A stretch of DNA of 64,000 nucleotides from Alternaria dauci (Eukaryota; Ascomycota; Dothideomycetes; Pleosporales; Pleosporaceae). Location of the stretch: NCBI RefSeq assembly GCF_042100115.1, contig NC_091278.1, positions 806,001 to 870,000 of the forward strand, given 5' to 3'. Position numbers and translations under genes: made by a program. Positions 46,821 through 56,920 of this stretch are shown here, one piece after another (the first letter of the stretch is position 1; the number at the start of each line of letters is the position of its first letter). The notes beneath the pieces were generated by a model, which saw only the letters and a list, made by a program, of their open reading frames with translations, had not been told where the DNA came from and made no database searches.

Positions 46821-47722
46821 ATGTTCGCCATCACCAAGATTTTCGTCGCTTCGCTCGCGCTCGGTGCCGTCCAGGCTCTCCCTCAGCGTCTTGGGGCAAG
46901 GCAGGATGTGGTCGCACGTGCTAGCTCTGCTGCTCCAGCAGCGCCTGCTTCAACTCCTGACATCTTCGACGACCTTCTGACAGCTCCTACGGCTATCAAG
47001 CGTTTCCAGAGGCTTCTGACGACCGGACCGTCGAACGATGCAGATCTCCTCACTGGAGATGCTCTCCGCAAGGCGACCGTCTTTCCCTTTGTCAAGCCTG
47101 CCAACAGTAGCACACCAGGTGGCACGGCGATTGCAGCCGTGAGTCTACTCGCTCACACAAATGATATAAACTTTATTGACTCTTCTTCCAGAACATCGGT
47201 ACCTTTCCCATCCTTACTGGCCTTGGTATCAGCACCACTGTAGCCTTCCTCGAGCCCTGCGGCATCAACTCTCCTCACGTGCACCCGCGAGCCACCGAGT
47301 TCCTCACCCTGGTCGAAGGCGAGAACCTCGAGTTTGGCTACGTTCTAGAGAACCAGGTCGTTGGGCCCATGAAGAACCCTGAAATCGCCGGGTACCTCAA
47401 CAAGTTCGAAGGCACTGTCTTCCCCCAGGGCTCCATCCACTACCAGTTCAACAACAACTGCAAAGACGCAACTTTCGTCGCGACTCTCAACTCAGAGGAC
47501 CCTGGTACCAGCCAGGTTGCGCAGAACTTCTTTGCTCTTAACCCCCAGGTGCTTGATGCTACTTTGAACGTCACAGTAAGCTCTACATGTCCTGCAGGTT
47601 TCTGCTAAAGCTAACACGCGCCACAGCAAATCAACGGCAAGGACGTCGAAAAGTTCGCCAAGAACCTTCCGGCAAACCTCGTCCAGGACGTCAAGGTCTG
47701 CTTGGCCAAGTGCGGCTACTAG
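46821..47722 (+). CDS. Secreted germin/spherulin-1-like cupin
   Basis: Single-domain cupin, probably extracellular or in the cell wall. Exons 46821-47138, 47192-47575, 47627-47722; 265 residues. Signal peptide MFAITKIFVASLALGAVQA, cleavage probably before LPQR. Cupin motif 1: CGINSPHVHPRATEFLTLVEG, with two His and Glu as metal ligands. Motif 2: GTVFPQGSIHYQFNN, with the third His. Both fit germin/spherulin-1A proteins, which bind Mn and in some members have oxalate oxidase or superoxide dismutase activity; here activity is unproven. The Cys pair (residues near GINS and NNNC) could form the germin-type disulphide. N-glycosylation sequons (NSS, NVT) are present. Confidence 0.9.
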
Positions 47723-48380
47723 ACTGGCCAGGGGATACACAACACAGTGGAGCGAAACTAGGGACACGATAATATGAGTACACGGCATCATTGATTCGGC
47801 ATACATAGCGACGGCGCGATTTAGATTGTTTGAGCGATTGGTGGCATTTGGTTATTGGTTTTACTTCTTTGTGGATTTACCTTAGATTTGTCTGCTTCTT
47901 GTCTATACACTCCTTTATACTTGCGAATAGAAAACATTTGTTTACTGAAAATGTTGCCTCTTGCTATTTTGGAGCATCTGATTGCCTCTTGCGCCTGGGC
48001 TTGCAATTTGTTTTGATAGAAGGTCTGTGCCTGCGTTATTGCACTTCTGCTGCGCCTGTCCAACCTCCTCTCTGCGATTACATGCTAGCGTTACCTTCCA
48101 GGAGTATCGTATTAAGGTTGAGTAGTGGGATTAATGAATGGTGCTGGGGTAACTCTAATGCAGGTCGTATTCAACGCGTCAAAACACATGTCATCCGATT
48201 CAGATATCACACTGGGTGAGAAGCTCTCTCTATGATTGACGGCAGGGTGTCCTACCCGCTCCCATCGCTTTCTAATTTCGCCATCTACGGTTTGCTGGAT
48301 CAGCTAACTAAAACACCACAGCCTAAATTATCCCTACTACACCTGCTCCCTAGCCAAGTATACGCAAATTCTTTCTTCGT
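47723..48380. other. Convergent 3' region
   Basis: 658 bp between the cupin stop and the stop of the minus-strand membrane protein. T-rich, no gene recognised. Confidence 0.5.
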
Positions 48381-50694
48381 TCACTGTGCTTCGGAGATGT
48401 CGCTATCCTCGTCGCTGTCGCTTTGCTCATCGTTGTTACTATGCTCATCATTATTGCTTTGCCCGTCATTGTTGCTTTTCTCCGTCTCTTTGGCAGTCGT
48501 CGAAGACTTCTGACACTCCTCCATCTGCAAAATCTGCAAACAAGGATGTTTGACATTCCCACAGTCCACCATTGCAAGTCGTTCATGTCCTCCGGTTACA
48601 GGCACAGCCGCATCTCCCTTTTCCCACGTGCCATAGCCCAGATCCTCGTGAGCAAGACGTTGTAATTGCAGAGTGCCATTCAGTGTCCACTCGAGCTGGT
48701 GGTAGGGATCGAGTTTGCGCTTCTTCTGAACACATTCTGCTAGTGTCTCGATAGTATAAGAGGTGATGGCTATCACGGTGCCGAGACCAACAAGGAGCCC
48801 AAGGCCTAGGACTGAGAAGGAAGTGTAACTTTTGGAACGCACTTTCTATATCACCGGTCATTAGTGTCAGCTCGTAAATCAGAATCATGGTGAGAGCTGG
48901 ACATGAATCTCACGTGTTTCTCTCACAAACAGGGTTTGCTACGAAGAAAATCTCATAGAGTGGGCAGCCTGAGTAGACCTTTGACTCATGCGTGTTCTGG
49001 TTACAACTGAGGAAGCACGTACCTGCTGACACCTAGCTTTACGCTCCATATCGTTATCGGGAGGAATAAAGAAGCGCTTCACACTCCTGTCGTTGGGACC
49101 AGATGCTTGCTCAATCGTCATGCGCTACAGCACTGCCAAAGACGTAGAATGAAGGTGTTGGATCTCATTCTGCCACTGTCTTGGTGACAATGGTCCTTGG
49201 AAGCCGTGATTCAAAGTGTATCTAGAAGTCAGAGCACTTACGCCCAGGCGATCAACGATCGCTTCGATACTAGGCGCCATATTCATGGCCCATGTCATGG
49301 CATACACGGACGCATTTTGAACTGGGCTGTAAGAGAGCGTCTGAGCTTCCGAAGCCACTTTGTTGAAAGCTGCTAGCTGTGTGCACGTATTGCTATTAGG
49401 TTCGCACCATTGATGTTGAACTTTGCAGCCGACAAAGGACGCTGGTTGACTGGAAAAGTATCGTGGTGTTTGCCCGACTTCCTCCGTTTCAACTTCGGTG
49501 GTAGCTGAGTACCAGGGATCAGTGACAGGTTGCTCAAAGATAACGTCATTGGTGGAAAGTGCTAGCAGCGTTAGGTCCGCTTCGTCGTTTGTTTGATTAA
49601 GCTCTGGAATAGGATCAAAGTCGCCCCACAACTGCGCGTAGAATCTGATGGGCCTGCTTCAAGTCAGCGACAAGAATCGTAGATATGCTAATGGTAATGT
49701 CAAAGGAACATACGCACATAAGGGTGTAGTCAGCTGCGTACTTTGCGTCAAGCGAAGTCCGAAAGGTAGAGTAATCGTAAGTGTAGTTTGCATCATTATG
49801 AAGATTCTTCCCGTACAAATAATTGGTGAATGGTACTTGGTATCCTCCGATAGTTTTGTTCACATCTTCCGAGTATCCCTCGGTGCGCAACGGCGCGCAC
49901 GAGGTCACGCGCCTGTATTCAAAGCGGTCCTTTGGCTCTGCGTTGAGTCCTAGATCTGAGTGGCTATTAATGCGCCCTGTGTCAATGACCACGTTGTCTC
50001 CTTCCAGTAAGCAGATTTTGGGGTCGAAGGGGCATGTGGCGTTGCTGACGACACTCATCGGAAGGCTTTTGCGGGTGTATGTTGGACAGTCTGTATCCAA
50101 AGCATCTGAGCGATAGCAATTTCTCGAGTATTCAGCCGCCTCCACAGTCAGGCGGTTGGCGTAATTGATGAGGACATCCACATCTTCTGTGGCGAAACCA
50201 CTATCCCACCAAAGGTAACCACAGCCAGCGCTAGATAGCATTACTTCGTCGCCCATGGAACTCGAGATGCGTGAGGAGAGAATCCCAGCTGTACCAAATG
50301 CTAGTGCTAGCGTAAGTGCCAGAAGCAAGAGTGGCAGGAGTCTTTTGAGGGTGTTGGAGAGCTTCATCCTCCCCCACCAGGTCCAGATCATCCAAAACGT
50401 ATCGATTGTGATGCTCGTGGCAGATTCCGAGTTGCGTAGCATCGCCTGGCGCTGATGGTAGAGAGCGTCTTGCGGTATCTTAGAAGAACACCAGCGGTGC
50501 AAGCCAAAGCAAAAGATTCTCCAGAATCTCGCTCCCACATAGGTGGCGAAGACAGCAAGAGCGGCCGTTAGGAGAGCACCATTGTTTCTAGTGAGGGTGA
50601 GGGTTGCCCCTTTAGTGGGACTGTACGATCGGTTTGTCCAGACCCCAAGGAAAACGTTGTGTTCGACAACGGTTTGCGCGACTGTTTGGCTCAT
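48381..50694 (-). CDS. Large multi-pass membrane protein of unknown function
   Basis: Fungal membrane protein of a type I associate with filamentous ascomycetes but cannot name. Exons 50694-49718, 49653-49242, 49124-49023, 48845-48381; 651 residues. The N-terminus VFLGVWTNRSYSPTKGATLTLTRNNGALL is followed by helices AALAVFATYVGARFWRIFCFGLH and LKRLLPLLLLALTLALAFGTAGIL. A large probably extracytosolic region has several Cys and sequons. A last helix (SFSVLGLGLLVGLGTVIAITSY) precedes a cytosolic tail with WTLNGTLQLQRLAHEDLGYGTW. The tail ends in Asn/Asp/Ser repeats. The splice between exons 2 and 3 (117-bp intron avoiding a TAG at 49125-49127) is the least certain. A 5' ORF (50863) overlaps the start in another frame. 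Confidence 0.72.
48384..48480 (-). repeat. Coding tandem repeat, Ser-Asn-Asn-Asp-(Glu/Gly)-(Gln/His)
   Basis: Three to four imperfect copies of a six-residue unit (SNNDGQ, SNNDEH, SNNDEQ, then SDSDED) at the C-terminus of the membrane protein, visible at DNA level as repeated TCATTATTG/TCGTTGTTA-like units. Confidence 0.7.
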
Positions 50695-50863
50695 CTTCAG
50701 GGCCAGTGGGTGGTCGATCTGATTGTATCATGCGTCCAGAATCAGTTGCAGTTATGAATTGAGAGATCTTGGAATCTTTGTGTGCAAAAGAGACGGTAGA
50801 CTCTGGAGGAGCAGGCTGAGTCCTTTTTATCTCTACCAGCGGCATCGACTTGGTGTTAGACAT
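50612..50863 (-). CDS. Possible upstream ORF or alternative 5' exon
   Basis: 83-residue ATG frame (start MSNTKSMPLVEIKR) overlapping the membrane-protein start in another frame. A splice from CTG|GTAGAG to GAAG|ATGAGC would add its first nine residues to the downstream protein. It could otherwise be a regulatory upstream ORF or chance. Confidence 0.25.
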   Translation of the reverse strand: MSNTKSMPLVEIKRTQPAPPESTVSFAHKDSKISQFITATDSGRMIQSDRPPTGPEDEPNSRANRCRTQRFPWGLDKPIVQSH

Positions 50864-52035
50864 GATTGATAAGGTAAAGTAGGCTGCTCATGGTTACACA
50901 CGATGTGTTGGATTGCATGGCGAACAGGCCTCTTGTTGGTGTCGTGAAGCCCCTATCGCACACTTTTGCCTTAACTTAGATCATACTGCAGCGAGATAGT
51001 GAATGCGAGCAATCAGAACCAAAGTGCGACCGCCTGTCAAGCTTGGATGTGTGCACCATGGGGCCAGCCTTCCGCCACATAAGGCTGAGAAGAAAAGGGC
51101 AACGACTTTCTCACACACTGTGTTGTGGGGTCTGTCAAATCCAGATAAGTTGAGTCTCGAACAAGTGACAACCCTCTTCCAGGTGTCTCACAAAAGCGAG
51201 AAAAGGTCCATAAGTGGGATTGCGCGAATGTGCCTCGATCCAATGGTTATCGCGATACAGTAGGCCTCCACCAGGAGCTCGAAGTCGACTTTACACTCTT
51301 GTGGAAACATTCAGAAAGTCGTTGCTGTCTTCTAGTCGCCAATGGCCAGTACCACATTGGACGCAGCATTCCGTTGCCCATGCGTAGTCGACCAGCTCGC
51401 GTTCTCTGCTTTTCTGTAGCAGCCGTCCAGCAACGAGCATCTCGGTTCTCGACGTCGCGTCACCCCGCGCATCCAGCTCATCAGATAGAGCCAAGGTGAA
51501 CAGCGGTCGGCTGTAAGTAGGATATGGACGGACCCAATACGTGTGCAGCCACGAGATGGTGGATAGTTAGTCTTGAGCTAGCCCGCACAATAGGTCTGGG
51601 TATGCTCAACATGTCCAATGCCGGCAGGATACGCGGTGGGCGCATATTAAACAAGGAGCTGAGGAAATAGCGCTTTGAAAGACTTGGCGTAAGCAAGAAT
51701 TGTAGCCGAAAGCATTGTTGCGACGAAGTGTCACGGAGAGTTCATCCGAGCTTACTTTGAGGAAGGTACCGCCGCCACATGGCTGTGGCACGACAAGGAG
51801 GTGCTGGACCCTGGAAATGTTATTTTGGTGACTGTTTCCAGCCCCGCCACGACTCATTCAGCTGGGCGCAGGACTCACCACCAACTTGTACACTTCAGCT
51901 GGGCTTAGCACAACAGCCTTAAATCGCCGCTGCTGCTCTGCCATCTTCCCGTGACATTTGCACTTTGTTTTCCCTCTCCATCTCAAGTCAATTGGCACAA
52001 CAGCTGCCCCTCGGACCCCCACCACAGCCAACACC
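50864..52035. other. Divergent intergenic region
   Basis: 1.2 kb between the membrane-protein region and TYS1. Open frames are short and without motifs. Both promoters are presumed here. Confidence 0.5.
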
Positions 52036-53441
52036 ATGGCAGACCCCGCGGCGATCCAGCAGGAGATTGCCGATATTGAGAAGAGAATCGAAGAGGCACA
52101 GGCACAGCTCAAGGATGCAAAGTCAAGATTACAACAAGCTCAAGCGGCTTCGTTCGTCAGCCCTGGCGCGGACATGTCCGACGAAGAGAAGATGGCGCTC
52201 ATCAAGGTCAACTTGGCCGAGGTGCTGAATCCAGAGATCATGGACGAGGCGCTGAAGAAGCAGGGGCATTTGAAGGTTTACTGGGGTACTGCGACAACAG
52301 GAAGACCTCATTGCGGTTACGTATGTACACATTGCGAGACACGGTCGCGTGCACAGCTGACAATACACGTTCCTAGTTCGTACCCATTCTCAAGCTCGCG
52401 CAATTCCTGGCGGCAGGCTGCCACGTCAAGATCCTCCTCGCCGATATCCACGGCTTCCTCGACAACCTGAAAGCGCCAATCGAGCTCGTCAAGTTCCGCG
52501 CAGAGTACTACCGCTACACCATCACCGCGCTGCTCAAGGCCGTCAAGGTGCCAATCGACAAGCTCGAGTTTGTGCTAGGATCGAGCTACGAGTTGAACTC
52601 AGACTACACCATGGATCTTCTGAGACTAGCAAGTATAACAAGCGAGGCGGCGGCGAAGAAGGCAGGCGCAGAGGTTGTCAAGCAAACCGAGAATGCGCCT
52701 CTGAGTGGACTCATCTACCCACTCATGCAGGCCCTTGACGAGCAGTACCTCGATGTAGACGTGCAATTCGGAGGTGTAGACCAGCGCAAGATCTTCGCGC
52801 TCGCAAAGGACGTCCTTCCCAAGATCGGCTACAAGGAGCGCGCGCACTTGATGAACCCCATGGTTCCCGGTCTACAAGGCGGAAAGATGAGCTCCTCGGA
52901 CCCCGACTCCAAGATCGACGTACTAGACGACGCCGATGTCGTGAAGCGCAAGCTCAAGAAAGCCCACGCCGCACCCAAGGTCGTCGAAGACAACGGCGTC
53001 CTCAGCTTCGTCGAATACGTGCTCCTCCCCGCCGGCCACCTCATCTACGGCGAGCCCAAGTTCGTTGTCAAGCGCCGCGACGCCGAGCCCCTCACCTACA
53101 CTGACATTAAAAAGATGCAAGAAGACTACTCAAACGACATCCTTACACCCCAGGATCTCAAGCCCGCTGTCACAGAAGCACTCAACGCGCTTCTCGAGCC
53201 GGTACAGAAGGAGTTCCAGGCTAACCAGGCATGGAAGGATATTGAGCAAAAGGCTTACCCACCACCGCCGGTGGTGAAGAAGGAGAAGAAGGTCAAGAAC
53301 AAGGGTACTTTCCACCCCAAGCGCAACGTAGAGGCTAAGCCAGATGGACATGTTGAGGGCGAGGACAAGGCCAAGGTTGATGTGGGAACAGAGGGCGGAG
53401 ACAAGGCGATTGAGGGTCTGACGCTAGAAGAGAAGAAGTAG
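52036..53441 (+). CDS. TYS1: Cytosolic tyrosyl-tRNA synthetase
   Basis: Class Ic synthetase charging tRNA-Tyr. Exons 52036-52320 and 52377-53441; 449 residues. The HIGH-type motif is in GTATTGRPHCGYF. The Tyr pocket/anticodon-side motifs YTMDLLRLASI and PLMQALDEQYLDVDVQFGGVDQRKIF follow. The KMSKS loop is KMSSS at 265-269. The C-terminus is Lys-rich (KKEKKVKNKGTFHPKRN), like the yeast enzyme. Unlike the yeast protein it has an extra N-terminal segment of about 45 residues. That segment holds a strongly heptad-like helix (IQQEIADIEKRIEEAQAQLKDAKSR), a likely coiled coil or tRNA-binding appendage. ATG 52036 was chosen (ACCATGG). Confidence 0.95.
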
Positions 53442-53686
53442 ACGGGTTGGATTATGAGCATTTTAGTGATACCGCGTAGATGGAATACACCAATTGCATC
53501 CGCCACTTGTCTATGCTTGTGTATCTTGGGTGATTTCGACTCGCTGTATGCATTTACTTGCATCGTGGTCTAGCACGCTTGGGTCTCAACACTTGTAGCA
53601 CAACACAAGCCCATAGACGTACGTTTTGTTCAATAATCCATAGAATTACTAAACTTTATGATATTCCCACTTCACCACCCCTTTCA

Positions 53687-54250
53687 CTAATCCTCATAAT
53701 GAATATAACATCCACCCCTCTTTTTCCAGCTTTCAGCAAAGCGCACACACTGCGCACACGGTCTCCCCAAATCACACTTTATCCGTCGACGATAACAAAA
53801 AGCACACCGCTCCAACAGCCCCTTGCTCCACGTAAAATTGTCAACACATTTGCCCTTGTCTCTAATCGTGGCACAGGGTGTACAGATATCTCTGTCCTTG
53901 GTCTTGCCATCGCAAGCCGTGTTGCCCCTGGTTTTGCACCAGAGACACCGCCTCCCCGGCGGGAGAAGAGGCGTGTCAATGGAGATGGGATCGTTTGGGA
54001 AGAATTCTGATAATGGCGCTTCGGACAATGGCAGATGGGGCAATGGCGGATCGGGCAATGGGGGGTCGGGAAATGTCAGAGGCGAGTCATGTCGCGCTGG
54101 AGGCAACGCGGATGTTGGTGTAGGCGGTTCAAGTGCCACGGTAGGCGGATGGAGGCTCAGAAGAGGTATATCGAGTTGTGTGTTGGGCGGAGAGACTCTT
54201 TGTATGGGCGACCTGAGCCTTGAGGCATAGTACTGGGTAATCGGAGGCAT
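53687..54250 (-). CDS. Protein with two C-terminal zinc-cluster-like motifs
   Basis: Unnamed protein, 187 residues from ATG 54250. The Pro-rich first half (PDPPLPDPPLPHLPLSEAPLS) is followed by two Cys clusters. The first is C-x2-C-x7-C-x9-C-x2-C-x8-C (CLWCKTRGNTACDG...). The second is C-x2-C-x6-C-x5-C-x2-C-x12-C (CAFCYRRRIKCDLGRPCAQC...), the latter a good Zn2Cys6 DNA-binding pattern. The frame is open upstream without an ATG to 54502, and that stretch looks coding (acidic, helical; LEIDGSFEEDEEFNARL). The true start may therefore lie in an upstream exon overlapping the end of TAF12. No fungal-specific regulatory domain is present. Confidence 0.6.
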   Translation of the reverse strand: MPPITQYYASRLRSPIQRVSPPNTQLDIPLLSLHPPTVALEPPTPTSALPPARHDSPLTFPDPPLPDPPLPHLPLSEAPLSEFFPNDPISIDTPLLPPGRRCLWCKTRGNTACDGKTKDRDICTPCATIRDKGKCVDNFTWSKGLLERCAFCYRRRIKCDLGRPCAQCVRFAESWKKRGGCYIHYED

Positions 54251-54541
54251 AAATATAGCGTTACCAGCGAGTTGATTGGTTAGCAGGTTGTTGGTAGCTT
54301 CTTGTCTTGAGGGGCTATCTTGCCGCTGCAGCGGCTGATACTGTTGTTCTAGCGACGAAGGAGCAGGAGTCGAAATAGTAGTGGAACTGGATGGTAATTC
54401 TTGAAACAGTGCTGCTCTGAGTCTCGCATTGAACTCCTCGTCTTCCTCGAAAGATCCGTCAATTTCCAGCGTGAAGATCTGGAATATAACACGCTCCTCC
54501 TTCTAGGGCAGGATTGTTCGTTCCAGAGACTTGGACCCAGG

Positions 54542-56582
54542 CTAGAAGTCCGCTTTCCCACCCATGACCTTTGCCGCGTTGACAGCGTTCATCTTGCTTG
54601 CCCAGCCTTGTGCAGGCACGATCTTGCGCACAGTTCTGACTTCGTCAGATGCGTAGCCAGGAATGCGAATGTTGTAATTGCGCTCGAGTATAACCTGGAT
54701 GTCACGGATGTCGAGTTGAGGTGAATCGCGGAGCTTAGACAGTTTGCAGGCGTTGCTGATGACGTTGTCGACGAAGTCATCCGCAAGTTGGAGAACAGCC
54801 TGTACGAGAGCAGGTGGTTAGTCATGTTTGCGCATAAGAGATGAGGGTGTGAAAATAGCTTACCTCTTCTACCTCTGGCGTCAACGCCTCCTCGGATCCG
54901 CCTGTCACCTGTCGGACGAGCTCGTCCAGCTTTCGCTTGCTGAGCACGCGGTCGCCCTCGCCTTCGAGCTGGAATGGGGGTGGTCGTGGGATAACAGGCT
55001 GACCCATTGGGCCCGGCGCGCCATTTGTGGGACCGCTCATTGTAGGACGAGCTTGGCCCATGTGGACGGCTTGAGGTGAAGTCACATTAAGATGGCGGGG
55101 GATAGGCATCTTTGGGTTGTTGAGCTGCTCGCGCTCGCGACTTCCAAAGTTGCCGCCCTGTCCGCCCTGCTGCATCGGAGTGTTTGTGCGTTGAGGGTCG
55201 GTGTAGGATCGATTCGCGGCGCTGACTGCGGCTTGGTGTGAGAGAGGGACTGGCGGGCCCGGCGCGTTCGACGCGGCGGACTGTGGGTGCGGCGAGTTAC
55301 TCTGCGGGTGTGTGTTCGCTTGCATTGGGTTAATCTGAGGTCGCTGCTGTTGCTGCTGCTGTTGGTGGAAATTCTGTTGCTGCTGTCCTTGTTGCGAAAA
55401 CTGCGGCATCTGGTTTGGTGGCATCGTCTGCGAGTGAGGCGCTGGCGGAGGTCGAGCTTGCTGCTGCTGTTGCTGCTGCATTTGTTGCTGTTGCTGTTGC
55501 GAAAGCTGCTGGTTGTGTTGCATTTGTTGCTGCTGTGGTGGTCCTTGCTGGTGGTTCCCTTGATTTGCCTGCATGTTGAATTGTGGTTGAGGTTGGGACT
55601 GAGTTTGCGGTTGTGGTTGTGGTGCCTGCCCGCCCTCGATCTTGATCTGGGGCTCCTCTTTCACTTGAGGCTGCGCAGGGATGTTGGGCTGTGAAGGCTG
55701 ACGCTGGGGCTGTTGTAGCTGTTGTTGCGGCGGTTGCTGCTGCTGCTGCTGTGGAGGCGATTGCGCTGGGTTCTGGCCTTGCGCTTGTGCCTGGCCTTGG
55801 GAATTTTGCTCGCGCTCGTCCTTCCACTGTTTTTGCATAGCCCTGAACTTGTCAATCTGAGCCTTGATCTTAGTAGCCTCCTTCTCGATGTTGTTCTTGA
55901 TTATAAGCCGCTCCTGAGGTAGATCCTGCCCATTGTTCTGCCGGTCAGTCAACTCTTGGATAATCCTCCGTCGTTGCTCACTCAAACTCGCTTGCTTGGC
56001 AAGCATGTTGAGATAACCGGTTCGATACTCCTTCAGTTTGTTCTCGTACTCGGGTGTGCCTGGCGTAGGTCCATTTGTTGGCCCCTGCATGGGGAAGTCG
56101 TGAACATGCTTGACGATGGCAGGGTCGACTTGGCCGCGTGCTTGGTTCTGTCCCTGGCCGGGCTGCGGTTGTCCCTGGGATTGCTGGTTGGCTGGTGCCC
56201 CGGAGCCTTGGGGTTGAGATTGCGCTCCTTCTTGCTTGACAGCGTTGGCGTTCTGCTGGCCAGCTGCATTAGACTGTCCAGCTTGTCCTTGGTTTTGATT
56301 TCCCTGCTGCTGCTGTTGCTTCATCTTGGCGCGGTATTGGCGTTCGCGTCCGATGAACTTTTGCGACCATTCTGTCAGCTTCTGACGCGCGTTGGTATTC
56401 TCCTGGCTGCCTTGCGGGTTGTTGTTGAAGATGGTCCAGAAGTTCTGCATGATCAGGCGGTACTTCTGCTTCTCGTCTTCGGGGAGACATTGCAGCTTGA
56501 GGATGTCATCGGGGCGTAGCAGCTGTTGGCCTTGTTGGCCTTGCTGGCCGCCGCTGGCCTGTTGTGGCTGGGAGTCGCTCAT
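54542..56582 (-). CDS. TAF12: Transcription initiation factor TFIID/SAGA subunit TAF12
   Basis: Histone-fold subunit shared by TFIID and SAGA, pairing with TAF4/Ada1. Exons 56582-54864 and 54799-54542; 658 residues. The histone fold is at the C-terminus: [27 protein letters not shown] joined by splicing to [40 protein letters not shown] and the end VMGGKADF follow. The N-terminal 450 residues are Gln/Pro-rich with several Gln runs, and contain a conserved helix block ([23 protein letters not shown]). The frame stays open 5' of 56582 but without an ATG, so MSDSQPQQ is taken as start. Confidence 0.93.
55340..55800 (-). repeat. TAF12: CAG/CAA-rich polyglutamine tracts in TAF12
   Basis: Many short runs of Gln codons (about 5-9 residues) interrupted by Pro/Ala/Asn. 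Mixed CAG and CAA codons indicate tracts less prone to slippage. It explains the long Leu-rich open frames on the opposite strand. Confidence 0.8.
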
Positions 56583-56920
56583 ACCGAGGGCAGCAGACTT
56601 CCAGGCCGCACGTTGGAGGGCTGTTGCGTCGTATACGAGCTTTGGCACGGAAAAGCGTGGCTTGTGTGTCGCGTAGTTGCTGTGATTAGATTATGTGTGG
56701 GTGGAGATGGAGGTTTGGTGTGTGAAGTAAGATGTTGGGAGTGACGAGGTTTGGAGTGATGGTCAATGGAACCTTGGAAGCCAAGCACTCGACCATTCCC
56801 GTGTCGCGCGTTTATACGACCGCACGTGCACGCGTCTTGTCACAACACAACCTCTGCAACTCTACAGCACACGAGCAATTCTTGCAACATGTTCCGATTA
56901 TGTTCAATGTATGGCTAGAC
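56583..56920. other. Intergenic region TAF12/ISC1
   Basis: 338 bp between the TAF12 start and the ISC1 stop on the same strand; TAF12 promoter. Contains short CA/GT-rich stretches, no gene. Confidence 0.5.

Noticed and set aside
55287..56519. Leu-rich plus-strand frames
   Set aside because: Complement of the TAF12 Gln codons (CTG/TTG), not a membrane protein.
56583..56648. 22-residue N-terminal extension of TAF12
   Set aside because: The extended frame begins with GTG; the first ATG in frame is at 56582 and no upstream exon with ATG was found.
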